A stretch of DNA of 64,000 nt from positions 62,001 through 126,000 of the forward strand of contig CAVQFO010000028.1 in assembly GCA_963711725.1 (NCBI GenBank), read 5' to 3'. The stretch comes from CAVQFO01 sp963711725 (GTDB taxonomy: Bacteria > Pseudomonadota > Gammaproteobacteria > Nitrococcales > Aquisalimonadaceae). The position numbers and the translations under genes were made by a program. The notes under the pieces were generated by a model. The model saw only the letters and a list, made by a program, of their open reading frames with translations, was not told the origin of the DNA and did no database searches. Of this stretch, positions 49,041-57,957 are shown piece by piece (the first letter of the stretch is position 1; each line of letters begins with the position of its first letter).

Positions 49041-50256
49041 CTACCGGGCCGAATGCCCGCTCAGCTTGACCTCCACCTTCTCGTGGTCGGCCAGGCCTTC
49101 GTAATACTCCCGCAGGATCGCCAGCACTTCCGGCCGGCTGAAATGCTCCGGCACGTCATCGCCTTCGGAGAGCAGCTTGCGCAGCTTGCTGCCGGACAGC
49201 AGCAGCCGGTCCTTCGCCTCGTGAGGACAGGTGCGCATGGAGGCCATGCCTTCGCAGCGGTCGCACCAGAAGGTCCAGTCGATCTTGAGCGGGCGGGTCT
49301 CCAGGGAGCCCGCCGGGATTTCATCGAAGATGTGCTGAGCGTCGAAGGGGCCGTAGTAATCTCCGACACCGGCGTGGTCGCGTCCCACGATCAAATGGGA
49401 GCAGCCGTAGTTCTGGCGGAACACGGCGTGCAGCAAGGCCTCGCGGGGACCGGCATAGCGCATGTCCAGCGGGTAGCCGGCCTGGACCACGGTGTCCGGC
49501 ACGAAGTAATTTTCCACCAGGGTGCCGATGGCTTTGGTGCGCACCTCGGCGGGAATATCGCCGGGCTTGAGCTTGCCCAGCAGGGAGTGCACCAACACGC
49601 CGTCGCAGGTCTCGATGGCGATCTTGGCGAGGTATTCATGGGAACGGTGCATGGGGTTGCGGGTCTGGAAGGCGGCCACGGTGCTCCAGCCCTTTTCCTG
49701 GAACAGCGCCCGAGTCTCGGCCGGGGTCAGGAACAGGCCCGGATACTCGTCGGGGAAGTCGCCCTGGCTCAACACTTTCACCGGACCGGCCAGGTTCACA
49801 TCGCCCTGAGCCATGACCATCTGCACGCCCGGGTGGTCGTGGTCACTGGTGCGGAACACGCTCTCGCACTCGTGACCCCGGTCGATAGCGTATCTCTCGC
49901 GCACGGTCATGGTGGCCATCAGCTCGCCGGACTCGGTGATCAGCGCCACGTCGGCGCCGTCGTCGATACCATCGGCGGTCGCCTTGTCCGTGGACAGCGT
50001 GATCGGGATCGGCCAGAACAGCCCGTCGGCGGTCTGCATGCGATCGCATACGGAACGCCAGTCCGCCTCGCCCATGAAGCCGTCCAGCGGCGTGAAGCCG
50101 CCGATGCCCAACATGATCAGATCGCCCGCCTCCCGGGAGCTGATGCGGACCTGGGGCAGTGAGCTCGGCCCGCGCTCGCTCGGCCGCCAGGGCTTCGCCT
50201 TCAAGAAGAAGCGGCTTGAGTGCGCCGCCACCGTGGGGATTGACCAGTTGGGACAT
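49041..50256 (-). pseudogene. sat: sulfate adenylyltransferase (ATP sulfurylase), frameshifted near the start
   Basis: A homo-oligomeric ATP sulfurylase of about 404 residues. QTRNPMHRSHEYL and GRDHAGVGDYYG are the ATP and sulfate motifs; WCDRCEGMASMRTCPH is the zinc ribbon seen in many sulfur-bacterial enzymes. The true start is ATG 50254-50256 (MSQLVNPHGGGALKPLLLEG) after an AGAGGAA site. That frame holds to ARAELTA, then the rest (LPQVRISSREAGDLIMLGIGG) is in another frame. One base too many lies between 50153 and 50168, perhaps in the CCCC run. It makes APS from sulfate or runs backwards in sulfite oxidation; no apr genes are adjacent. Probably a sequence error. Confidence 0.87.
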
Positions 50257-50674
50257 GAATTCGATTCCTCTTCGTTGCACTCGCCGGAACATCCGGAAAC
50301 GGCTGCCGACGACCTGATTGAGCGTCGCTACTTGATCCGGACCCCGACGGGCCCCATCAAAACGGCATTCCTGAGCGGTTCAAGAGGTCTCGCCGGACCC
50401 GGGAAAGCCCGAGGTTTTGGCAGTCGGGCACGGGCAGTCCCAGAAGATGCCGTGACCTGCGTTGCCCGTCGGCCATACGACCCGACACCTTACCAAGACG
50501 GCCCCGGGGCCGTCGAAATCTGGCCAGACCTCTTGAACGACCAAGAAGCATAACGCGAATCGCCCGGCCGTTTTAGATCGTTGCACGATAACGATATGAA
50601 CAGCCTTGAAGTATCGGGCCGGTATCAGTCTAATAGGCCCCGCCATAGAGCCAGGACACAGGGAGAGCCAGCAA
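50257..50674. other. 418-base divergent region with a nested, strongly palindromic 161-base element
   Basis: Between sat and yfaZ. Outer inverted repeats 50378-50397 and 50519-50538 match at 18 of 20 bases (core GTTCAAGAGGTCT). Nested inside are GTCGGG (50423) with CCCGAC (50481), ACGGGCA (50430) with TGCCCGT (50463), and the perfect palindrome GACGGCCCCGGGGCCGTC at 50497-50514. It may be a structured leader RNA, an sRNA or a small non-autonomous mobile element. No gene is evident. Confidence 0.5.
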
Positions 50675-51244
50675 ATGATCCGCCGTATTGTTTTGGGAAC
50701 CATCCTCACGACTACCGTTTTCGCCGCCAACGCCACGGACCTCGGCGTCGCGCTCAACAACGACATGGCGGAAGTGACTCTGCGGACCCAGCGCACCGGT
50801 ACCCAGGTGCAGGGCGCGGAGGCCGGCGCCGGTGTTCTCTTCAATCAGGACAACGATCTGGTGGGTTCCGCCCTGTTCCACGTGACCAACGACAACGGTC
50901 AGCGCTGGCAGCCGTTGATTCTGGGCGTGGGGCTGAAGGGCTATGGCATCCACCTGGATAATGCGGACAAGAACATCGGCGCGCTGGGCCTGGGTGGCTC
51001 CGCCAAAATCGGAATCCCCGCACACTTGCCCATGGATGTTTATCTGGCCGCGCATTACGCGCCGGACATCCTGTCCTCGGGCGACGGCAAGAGCGTGACG
51101 GAAGCGCTGGCCCGCTACGAGCTGGGGATCACCAAGGGCGCCACGGCGTTCGTGGGCTATCGGCTGCTGCGCGTGGACCTCAAGCACCACTCCGCGCACA
51201 AGGTGGATGATTCATTCCACCTGGGGCTGAAGCTGACGTTCTGA
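50675..51244 (+). CDS. yfaZ: YfaZ-family outer membrane protein
   Basis: A 189-residue predicted beta-barrel. The signal peptide (about 1-20, ending ANA) is followed by alternating amphipathic strands and a C-terminal LGLKLTF ending in Phe, as the BAM complex prefers. Family function is unknown. Start at ATG 50675 follows a GGGAGA site; the frame from 50606 is longer but lacks the signal peptide at its start. It is monocistronic. Confidence 0.82.
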   Translation: MIRRIVLGTILTTTVFAANATDLGVALNNDMAEVTLRTQRTGTQVQGAEAGAGVLFNQDNDLVGSALFHVTNDNGQRWQPLILGVGLKGYGIHLDNADKNIGALGLGGSAKIGIPAHLPMDVYLAAHYAPDILSSGDGKSVTEALARYELGITKGATAFVGYRLLRVDLKHHSAHKVDDSFHLGLKLTF

Positions 51245-51251
51245 ATTCCCA

Positions 51252-51320
51252 TTCGCGCCAGCCACGACCGCTCCGACGGATGCTCGACTGAGACGCAGGA
51301 GCGGTTGTGCCAACCGCGGA
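51252..51320. repeat. degenerate REP-like pair with GCGGTT stem between convergent genes
   Basis: Left arm about 51252-51275 is decayed. The right arm, 51295-51320, keeps GCGGTT-GTGCC-AACCGC, a third stem version in which both sides have changed together. It lies between yfaZ and the TSUP permease gene. Confidence 0.65.
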
Positions 51321-51334
51321 CACGCCTTGCCGTA

Positions 51335-52123
51335 CTAGCCGACAAGCAGCCGCACGCCCACGATCGCCAGGAACACCGCAAAGCCTCTCTTCAACGCCTT
51401 GGCCGGCAACCGGTGCGCCAGTTTCGCGCCCACCGGCGCCATCAGGAAGCCCGTCACGGCGATGCCGGCCGCCGCGGGCCAGTAAACAAAACCGGTGCTG
51501 TAGGCGGGCAGATCCGGATTGCCCCACCCGGTCCAGATGAAGCCCGCCGCGCCTGAAAGCGCGATGGGCAGCCCGCAGGCGGCCGAGGTGCCCACCGCCT
51601 TGCGCATCTCCGTGCCGCACCAGGACAAGTAAGGAACCGTCAGGCTGCCGCCGCCGATGCCGATCAAGGCCGAGATGGTCCCGATCACGAATCCCGCGAC
51701 CCCCAAGCCCAAGGGCCCCGGCAGCCCCCGATGGGCGTCCGGCAGGAGTTGCAGCGCCATCTGCACGGAGACCAGCAGCAGGAACACCGCGAACACCGTC
51801 TTCAGGGTCTCCGAGGACAACATGTCCGCGACCTGCGCGCCCAGCAGCGCGCCGATGACAATGCCGGCCACAAGCCGCCAGAACACCGGCCACATGATGC
51901 CGCCCCGGCTGTTGTGGGCCCGCACCGAGGAGATCGCGTTGACCACGATGATCGCCAGAGACGTGCCCACTGCCATGTGCGCGAATATCGCATCCGGCAT
52001 GCCCTGCGCCTTGAACATGAACAGCAGCACCGGCACGATGACGATGCCGCCACCGACGCCGAACAAGCCGGAAACCAGGCCGGCGCACACACCGGCGAGA
52101 AGATAGTAGACAATTGCGGTCAT
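51335..52123 (-). CDS. TSUP (TauE/SafE) family sulfite/organosulfonate-type permease
   Basis: A 262-residue membrane protein with about eight hydrophobic segments in two repeats. Each repeat has the family glycine motif (LFGVGGGIVIVPVL near the N-terminus and LIGIGGGSLTVPYL mid-protein). TSUP members export sulfite, sulfoacetate or similar anions. Start at 52123 (MTAIVYYLLAG) gives a standard length; the frame open to 52171 adds hydrophilic residues. Proximity to sat hints at sulfur metabolism but the substrate is not proven. Confidence 0.86.
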   Translation of the reverse strand: MTAIVYYLLAGVCAGLVSGLFGVGGGIVIVPVLLFMFKAQGMPDAIFAHMAVGTSLAIIVVNAISSVRAHNSRGGIMWPVFWRLVAGIVIGALLGAQVADMLSSETLKTVFAVFLLLVSVQMALQLLPDAHRGLPGPLGLGVAGFVIGTISALIGIGGGSLTVPYLSWCGTEMRKAVGTSAACGLPIALSGAAGFIWTGWGNPDLPAYSTGFVYWPAAAGIAVTGFLMAPVGAKLAHRLPAKALKRGFAVFLAIVGVRLLVG

Positions 52124-52285
52124 GAGGCCCTCCGAGCGCCACAAGGTACCGCATTCCGCGCTCCGTGACATTGATTGGCGGCGATCGCGGCCTCACCCCA
52201 ATCCCGGGGAAGCGCTTCGGACTTCCTGCACGGCGGCGCGTAGAATGCCCAACAACAAGCCGAGCTGAAGAGCGAGCGAGAGGCC

Positions 52286-53245
52286 ATGCGAATACGACAA
52301 GTCTGCATTCTTGGGGGAACCGGCTTCATCGGCCGGCACATTGCCAATCGTCTGGCCGTGCGCAACATCGCGGCCCGCATCCTTACCCGGCGCCGGGAGC
52401 GCAACCGGGAACTGCTGGTGCTGCCCACGGTTCAGCTCGTGGAGGCCGATGCCTACGACGAGGACGCGCTGGTCCGGCAGTTCGAGGGAGTGGACGCCGT
52501 GATCAACCTGGTCGGCATCCTCAACGAAACCGGCTCCAGCAGCTTCCGCCGGGCCCACGTCGAGCTTCCGCAAAAGATCGTCAACGCCTGCCATCGGGCC
52601 GGCGTGGACCGGCTGTTGCATATGAGCGCGCTGGGCGCCGACGCCGAGCATGGCCCCAGCGTCTACCAACGGACGAAGGGCGAAGGCGAACAGCTGGTCC
52701 TGCGCGAGGCCGGCGACGCCCTGGCCGTGACCACATTCCGGCCTTCGGTGATCTTCGGCCCGGAAGACAGCTTCTTCAACCGCTTCGCCGATCTGCTCAA
52801 ACTCAGTCCGGGCGTATTCCCGCTGCCCACGCCCAAGACCCGCTTCAAGCCCGTGTACGTGGGCGACGTGGCCGAGGCCTTCGTCCAAACGCTGGCGGAT
52901 CGCGAGGCCTTCGGCCGCAGCTATGAACTTTGCGGCCCGGAGGTCTACACCCTGGAGGAACTGGTCCGCTACACGGCTGAGGCCGCCGGGCTCAAGCGCC
53001 GCGTGCTGGGCTTGGGCGCCGGGATGTCGAAACTGCAGGCCCGCGTTCTGGGACTGCTCCCGGGCAAGCCCTATTCCTACGACAATTACCTGTCCGCCAC
53101 CGTGGACAGCATCTGCGATCACGACGGACTGGCGGAGTTGGGCATTCACGCCACAGGCATCGAGGCGATCGTACCCGGCTACCTCTCCCATCGTAACCAG
53201 CGCTGGCGCTACAACCAGTTCCGGCGCATGGCCCGGCGATTCTGA
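52286..53245 (+). CDS. NAD(P)-binding NDUFA9-like (complex I-associated) protein
   Basis: A 319-residue atypical short-chain dehydrogenase. The Rossmann motif is GGTGFIGRHI (10-19). The YxxxK of classical SDRs appears as YQRTKGEGE (about 131). FRPSVIFGPEDSFFNRF is the mark of the complex I NDUFA9 / NmrA-like group. Catalysis is unproven; it may protect or bind quinone-pathway components. cca follows 16 bases later, implying an operon. Confidence 0.84.
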   Translation: MRIRQVCILGGTGFIGRHIANRLAVRNIAARILTRRRERNRELLVLPTVQLVEADAYDEDALVRQFEGVDAVINLVGILNETGSSSFRRAHVELPQKIVNACHRAGVDRLLHMSALGADAEHGPSVYQRTKGEGEQLVLREAGDALAVTTFRPSVIFGPEDSFFNRFADLLKLSPGVFPLPTPKTRFKPVYVGDVAEAFVQTLADREAFGRSYELCGPEVYTLEELVRYTAEAAGLKRRVLGLGAGMSKLQARVLGLLPGKPYSYDNYLSATVDSICDHDGLAELGIHATGIEAIVPGYLSHRNQRWRYNQFRRMARRF

Positions 53246-53261
53246 ACGGCGGAGCTCCGGC

Positions 53262-54485
53262 GTGGAAACCTATCTCGTAGGCGGCGCCGTCCGTGACGCC
53301 CTGCTGGGGCGACCGGTCAAGGAGCGCGATTGGGTGGTCGTGGGCGCCACCACCGAGGACATGCTCGCCCAGGGATACCGCCCGGTGGGCAAGGATTTCC
53401 CGGTATTCCTGCACCCGGAAACCCACGAGGAATACGCCCTGGCCCGCACAGAGCGCAAAACCGCCCCGGGCTATCACGGCTTCGTGTTCCACGCCGACCC
53501 GGACGTGACCCTGGAACAGGATCTGGAGCGCCGGGATCTGACCATCAACGCCATGGCCCAGGCGCCGGACGGCCGCATCATCGACCCCTTCGACGGCCGG
53601 GCGGACCTGGAACGGCGGCTCCTGCGCCACGTCTCATCGGCGTTTCAGGAAGATCCGGTCCGCATTCTGCGACTGGCACGCTTCGCCGCCCGCTATGCGC
53701 CATTGGGCTTCCGGGTGGCGGAGCAGACCCGCGAGCTGGCGCGCGCCATGGCCGCCGCCGGAGAAGTGGACGCGCTGGTCCCGGAACGGGTCTGGCAGGA
53801 AACCGTGCGCGCACTGGCTGAGGACAGCCCCTCCACCTACATCCGCGTTCTGCGGGACTGCCAATGCCTGGCGGTGCTGTTCCCGGAAATCGACGCCCTG
53901 TTCGGCGTGCCGCAACCGGAAAAGTACCATCCCGAGATCGACACCGGCGAGCACACCCTGCTGGCGTTGGACATGGCCGCAAGCCTGAGCCGCGAGACCA
54001 CCGTGCGCTTCGCGGCCTTGATGCACGATCTGGGCAAGGCCCGGACCCCGGAAAAGCACTGGCCGTCTCACCGCGGCCACGAGGAAGCCGGAGTAAAACC
54101 CATCCAGGCCCTGTGCCGTCGCCTGCGCGCGCCCAAGGAGCATGAACAGCTGGCCATACTTGCCGCCCGCTGGCATCTCCACATTCATCGCGCCGCCGAG
54201 CTGCGGCCGGCCACGGTGCTCAAGGTTCTGGAGGCCACCGACGCCTTCCGGCGCCCGGAGCGATTCGAGCATCTGCTGACCGTCTGCGAATCCGATGCCC
54301 GGGGCCGAACGGGACTGGAAGACCGGGAATACTCCCAGCGCCCGCTGTTCCGGCGCTACAGGGAAGCCGCTGCCGGCGTTGATGCACGACCCTTCGTGGA
54401 TCAGGGGCTGCGTGGCGAACAAATCGCCACGGCGCTGCGCAAGGCGCGGACCGACGCCATCCAGGCCGCGGCACCGACCGGCTGA
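53262..54485 (+). CDS. cca: multifunctional CCA tRNA nucleotidyltransferase
   Basis: A 407-residue class II nucleotidyltransferase starting at GTG 53262. The N-terminal motif LVGGAVRDALLGRPVKERDW is followed by RRDLTINAMA and the EDPVRILRLARFAARY template region. A C-terminal HD domain (FAALMHDLGKA) gives phosphatase and phosphodiesterase activity, as in E. coli. The first carboxylate of the metal pair is Glu21 rather than Asp, a variant common in this class. It adds or repairs the 3' CCA of tRNAs. The earlier frame from 52923 overlaps the previous gene. Confidence 0.95.
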   Translation: METYLVGGAVRDALLGRPVKERDWVVVGATTEDMLAQGYRPVGKDFPVFLHPETHEEYALARTERKTAPGYHGFVFHADPDVTLEQDLERRDLTINAMAQAPDGRIIDPFDGRADLERRLLRHVSSAFQEDPVRILRLARFAARYAPLGFRVAEQTRELARAMAAAGEVDALVPERVWQETVRALAEDSPSTYIRVLRDCQCLAVLFPEIDALFGVPQPEKYHPEIDTGEHTLLALDMAASLSRETTVRFAALMHDLGKARTPEKHWPSHRGHEEAGVKPIQALCRRLRAPKEHEQLAILAARWHLHIHRAAELRPATVLKVLEATDAFRRPERFEHLLTVCESDARGRTGLEDREYSQRPLFRRYREAAAGVDARPFVDQGLRGEQIATALRKARTDAIQAAAPTG

Positions 54486-54634
54486 GTTCCCCATAGTGAC
54501 TTGCATCGCGCGTCCGCTGTTATATTCTGGCCTCTGCCCGGCCGCGTGGCCGGCAGTCGACGTATCGGGCCTCGGGGGCAGGCAGGCCCGAATGCAGTCG
54601 GAGTCAATGTCCGTTAACGGGAGAAGCAAGGATC

Positions 54635-55027
54635 ATGAAACGGATTAACCTGATCGCGCTGTTCGCACTCACGTTCCTCGCCGTTCTGGCCGCCGGTTGT
54701 GTCACCGCACCCATTTACAACGTTGAAAACGCGCCGGTTCCGGCCACCCACAAGGTCACCATGGACCAGGTGGGCGATGCCATCGTACGCGCCGGCACCA
54801 GCCGCGGCTGGATCATGAAGCGGGTGAAGCCCGGCCATATCGTGGGGACGCTGCAACAGCGGGGCCTGATGGCTCAGGTGGACATCACCTACAACTCCAA
54901 GAGCTACAGCATCAACTACAAGGACAGTCAGGGTCTGAAACACGAAGGCGACCAGATCCACAAGCACTACAACAGCTGGGTGGATTTCCTGGATCAGAGT
55001 ATCCGCTCGGAGCTGGCACAGCTCTGA
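54635..55027 (+). CDS. small predicted lipoprotein of unknown function
   Basis: A 130-residue protein with a lipoprotein signal (FLAVLAAGC, lipidated Cys22). The mature part is about 108 residues, soluble, with TMDQVGDAIVRAGTSRGW and a repeated Y-N-S-K-S-Y-S type strand. I do not recognise a named family with confidence. A moderate promoter-like pair, TTGCAT near 54499 and TATTCT near 54521, lies in the 149-base gap after cca. Confidence 0.75.
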   Translation: MKRINLIALFALTFLAVLAAGCVTAPIYNVENAPVPATHKVTMDQVGDAIVRAGTSRGWIMKRVKPGHIVGTLQQRGLMAQVDITYNSKSYSINYKDSQGLKHEGDQIHKHYNSWVDFLDQSIRSELAQL

Positions 55028-55036
55028 CGGAGAGAA

Positions 55037-55145
55037 TTCGCGGCGACGAGCGCCGCTCCTACAGAAAAGACTGTAGGAGCGGCGCTCGTCGCCGCGAAGA
55101 TCAACCCGGCTTCATCGAAGATTCGCGGTCGTATCGGCCGCGAAT
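55037..55145. repeat. REP-like pair plus decayed GCGGTC arm, between convergent genes
   Basis: GCGGCG-type arms at 55037-55062 and 55073-55098 (loop CTCGT on the right arm), 10 bases apart, are perfectly complementary. A decayed GCGGTC unit (TTCGCGGTCGTATCGGCC) follows at 55122-55145. This sits between the lipoprotein gene and the end of the aryl polyene operon and probably ends both transcripts. Confidence 0.82.
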
Positions 55146-55148
55146 TCG

Positions 55149-55901
55149 TCAGCGCGCCGCCCGCTCCGTCCACAGTACCCGCCACAATCCCTGGGGATAC
55201 AGCGCCTTGCGCAGCAGCTTGCCCGCCACCATGCGCACGATGCGGGCGGTATCGGAATGGCGATAATGGCTGGGCCGAAGATCCGGCGGATAGACCGCTT
55301 CGATAGGCACCTCGCCGACGAGGTAACCGGCGTGGCAGGCATCGATCAGGATCTCGCTTTCGAACACGAAACCGCGGTATCGACTCCGGCGGTGTCGAAG
55401 GCAGCGCAGCAACTGCGCAGGATAGATGCGAAAACCCGACTGGGTATCGCCGATCTTGCGGCCGGCGGCCCAGGAAATCCAGAAATTGGCCATGCCGTTG
55501 GCGAACCGGCGCAGCCCCGGCACCGATTCCCTGCTCTTCAACCGGGCGGCCACGATCAACGCCGCCGGACGCTCACCGTGAGCGGCAATCAAACTGGGGA
55601 TCTCGGCCGCCGGGTGCTGGCCGTCTGCATCCAGCGTCAGCACGGCGGAGGCGCCCGCATCCAGCGCATGGTCGAAGCCGACCCAAAGCGAACCCGCCTT
55701 GCCCAGATTGCGCGGGTTGCGCACAACAGTGACATCCAAGCCATCCAGCGCATCCGCCGTGCCGTCGGTAGAGCCGTCATCCACCACGATCAGGCGGTCG
55801 ACCAGCGGGATCACGGTCGCCGCCACGGCACGGATCGATCCGGCTTCGTTATACGCCGGGATGACGCCAACAATGGAGGAATGAAGGCTTTGCATACCCA
55901 T
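55149..55901 (-). CDS. GT2-family glycosyltransferase at the end of the aryl polyene operon
   Basis: A 250-residue polyprenol-phosphate-mannose-type GT-A enzyme with VIPAYNEAGSI, VVDDGSTDGTAD and the DXD motif in LTLDADGQHP. In other aryl polyene clusters the glycosyltransferase and acyltransferase may be fused (ApeJ-like); here they are separate genes, and the acyltransferase is at 62117-63019. It may link the polyene head group to a sugar or lipid anchor. Start could be Met3. Confidence 0.82.
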   Translation of the reverse strand: MGMQSLHSSIVGVIPAYNEAGSIRAVAATVIPLVDRLIVVDDGSTDGTADALDGLDVTVVRNPRNLGKAGSLWVGFDHALDAGASAVLTLDADGQHPAAEIPSLIAAHGERPAALIVAARLKSRESVPGLRRFANGMANFWISWAAGRKIGDTQSGFRIYPAQLLRCLRHRRSRYRGFVFESEILIDACHAGYLVGEVPIEAVYPPDLRPSHYRHSDTARIVRMVAGKLLRKALYPQGLWRVLWTERAAR

Positions 55902-55975
55902 GGGATCGCTCTGAATTTATCGTTATAAGCCGGGTATTCCGACCTCGTTTCATCCTTGAAACGTATTGCTGTTTA

Positions 55976-56713
55976 CTATCCGGCGCAAGTCATGGCGCCG
56001 TCAATGGCGATCACCTGGCCGGAGATATAGCTTGCCCTATCCGAAGCCAGGAATCCTACCAGGGCGGCCACCTCTTCGGGCGAGCCGGCACGCTGCATGG
56101 GCACCATGCCCTTGACCTGCTCCGGCGTGAACGTGCCTTCGCTCATCTCCGTTTCGATCAACCCGGGCGCTACCACGTTGACGGTAATTCCCCGGGACGC
56201 CAGCTCTCGGGCGAGGGACTTGCTGGCACCATGCAGGCCGGCCTTCGCCGCGGCGTAGTTGGCCTGGCCGCGATTGCCCATGATTCCGGAAACCGATGAC
56301 ACGTTGATGACCCGCCCCCAGCGGGTGCGCGCCATGGGCAGCAACAGCGGCTGCGTGACGTTGAAAAAGCCGTTCAGGGAAGCATCCAGTACCCGGTGCC
56401 ACTGCTCCTGGCTCATACCCGCCATGGGGGCGTCCAGGTGCAGGCCGGCATTGTTGACCACCACCTGGATGGGACCGCCCTGCAGCAGCTCCCCCAGGGC
56501 GGCGCCGGCGGCCTCGGCATCGGCCACGTCGAAACACACCGCCTCGGCGCTGCCGCCCGCGTCCCGAATCGCTCCGGCGGTGGCCTCCGCCCGCTGGGGG
56601 CGGCTGTTGCCGTGGACGATGACGTGCAAGCCCGCACCCGCCAGTTCCGTGGCTATGGCCGTACCGATGTGGCCGCTGCCGCCCGTGACCAAGGCCCGCT
56701 TCATCTCCGTCAT
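55976..56713 (-). CDS. 3-oxoacyl-ACP reductase, FabG type (ApeQ-like)
   Basis: A 245-residue classical SDR. NADPH site: TGGSGHIGTAIA (about 10-21). Catalytic Ser in VSSVSG, Tyr and Lys in NYAAAKAG. It would reduce the beta-keto group at each polyene extension cycle. Start ambiguous between 56713 and 56704 (MKRALVTGG). Follows the ApeP-like dehydratase by 3 bases. Confidence 0.9.
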   Translation of the reverse strand: MTEMKRALVTGGSGHIGTAIATELAGAGLHVIVHGNSRPQRAEATAGAIRDAGGSAEAVCFDVADAEAAGAALGELLQGGPIQVVVNNAGLHLDAPMAGMSQEQWHRVLDASLNGFFNVTQPLLLPMARTRWGRVINVSSVSGIMGNRGQANYAAAKAGLHGASKSLARELASRGITVNVVAPGLIETEMSEGTFTPEQVKGMVPMQRAGSPEEVAALVGFLASDRASYISGQVIAIDGAMTCAG

Positions 56714-56716
56714 GGG

Positions 56717-57172
56717 CTACTCACCTTCCGCAAACATGACCATGGCCCGCCCACTGAGCAGGATCTGCCCGTCGGCGGCCACCTGGAATTCGTACATGAT
56801 CCCGGCGCGGTCGCCCATCAGGCGGTCGCACTGAATCACGAGATCGGAGTCGAAGACATCGAGGCGCTCCACACCCAGCGCCACGTCCCGGGCCATGGCG
56901 AGGAAGCCGGCGCGGGCCTCGCCATGGCCGCCATCGGCATCCAGCAGAGCACCGTGAACCGCCATCGCCTGGGCGGCGTATTCGATGCCGTTGACGGCCG
57001 CCAAGGCCCCGTCGGCACGCAGCGGGTTCGAGGCATCGCGATGACTGCTTGCGACACAGATGATGCGCTCCGCCGACCAGTCCTTGACGCCATCCAGCAA
57101 GCACATGGCGCCGGCGTGCGGCACCAGGCGTGCGATCGCCTCCCGGTCCAGTTGCCTCGCGGCGCCGCTCAC
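56717..57172 (-). CDS. hotdog-fold 3-hydroxyacyl-ACP dehydratase (ApeP-like)
   Basis: A 151-residue protein starting at GTG 57172, which overlaps the upstream stop (GTGA). It reads REAIARLVPHAGAMCLLD, the FabA/FabZ-like opening with the active-site His in PHAGAM. It is one of two dehydratases in this operon; ApeP and ApeI form a pair in characterised aryl polyene systems. A longer frame from 57250 only shadows the upstream gene. Confidence 0.85.
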   Translation of the reverse strand: MSGAARQLDREAIARLVPHAGAMCLLDGVKDWSAERIICVASSHRDASNPLRADGALAAVNGIEYAAQAMAVHGALLDADGGHGEARAGFLAMARDVALGVERLDVFDSDLVIQCDRLMGDRAGIMYEFQVAADGQILLSGRAMVMFAEGE

Positions 57173-57957
57173 GGATTCACCATCCGAACCCGCAGCGCCC
57201 CTTCGTAATAGGGCAACGCCAGATCGCCGCTCCCCAGGGCAATCCGCCATAGCAGCGGCAGCGCACGGGCGGCGGGATTGACCGCGCGCAACGCTTCCAG
57301 CCCGGCATCCTCCATGGGCGTGATATCCGCGGCTTCGGAATCCAGCTCCAGATCGAGCCGCGCCAGGGCATCGGCGCCGCCCTGTCCGGCCAAGCGCAGG
57401 GCCACGCCGAAAGGTTCGTCGATACGGCGCGCGGCGTGCAGCGGCTCCGGAGGCACGAGGTCATAGGCCACCAGCAGGCATTGATCCAGGCCGTCCACGC
57501 TGACCCAGGAAGCGGCTTCCAGCAGGCCGGCGGCGAAGGAATCGTCGAATCCGGAAACAGCGCTGGTATTGCGCTGGGAATGGGCGGCAATACTCCAGTA
57601 GCCGGCCGGCGCGTTGTGTACCGAATTATGGAACCGGGTGGGCGAAACCCACGGATTCTCCGAGGCCAGGCTGCGGCAGATCTGATCGAAGATGCCGGTG
57701 TCGCCCTCGGACGAGGCGAAAACCGCGGCCATGGCCGTATCCGCGGCGCCTTCCAGGGCCTGTTCCGAGGCGGCCATGGCCAGCTTCACCGCGGGGCTGG
57801 CGCGGCGTCGCTCCGTGGCGGGCAGGCTGGTCGGCGCCAACCGCGGCAGCGGCTCCTTCCGGTAGGGTGCTTCGCCGCGCAGGACCGCCCGCGCCGCGGG
57901 CCAGTCGATCATGCCCGGCGCCACCACGCCCAGCGCTTTCACGTACAAGGTGATCAA
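57169..57957 (-). CDS. beta-ketoacyl synthase chain-length-factor-like protein (ApeC-like)
   Basis: A 262-residue protein with a thiolase-like N-terminal fold only (KAS N-terminal-like family). The catalytic Cys of ketosynthases is missing: the region reads QRNTSAVSGFDDSF. Such a truncated partner pairs with a full ketosynthase to set chain length, which fits its 4-base overlap with the next synthase gene. It is shorter than a normal KAS (about 400), as expected for this family. Confidence 0.85.
   Translation of the reverse strand: MITLYVKALGVVAPGMIDWPAARAVLRGEAPYRKEPLPRLAPTSLPATERRRASPAVKLAMAASEQALEGAADTAMAAVFASSEGDTGIFDQICRSLASENPWVSPTRFHNSVHNAPAGYWSIAAHSQRNTSAVSGFDDSFAAGLLEAASWVSVDGLDQCLLVAYDLVPPEPLHAARRIDEPFGVALRLAGQGGADALARLDLELDSEAADITPMEDAGLEALRAVNPAARALPLLWRIALGSGDLALPYYEGALRVRMVNP

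Noticed and set aside
50231..50231. Start of sat at 50231 (MAAHSSRFFLKAKPW)
   Set aside because: The first 25 residues are an out-of-frame translation; the conserved N-terminus begins at 50256 in the other frame.
53262..53350. CCA enzyme inactivated by Asp21 to Glu
   Set aside because: Glu at this position is frequent in related gammaproteobacterial CCA enzymes and still provides a carboxylate, so it is normal variation.
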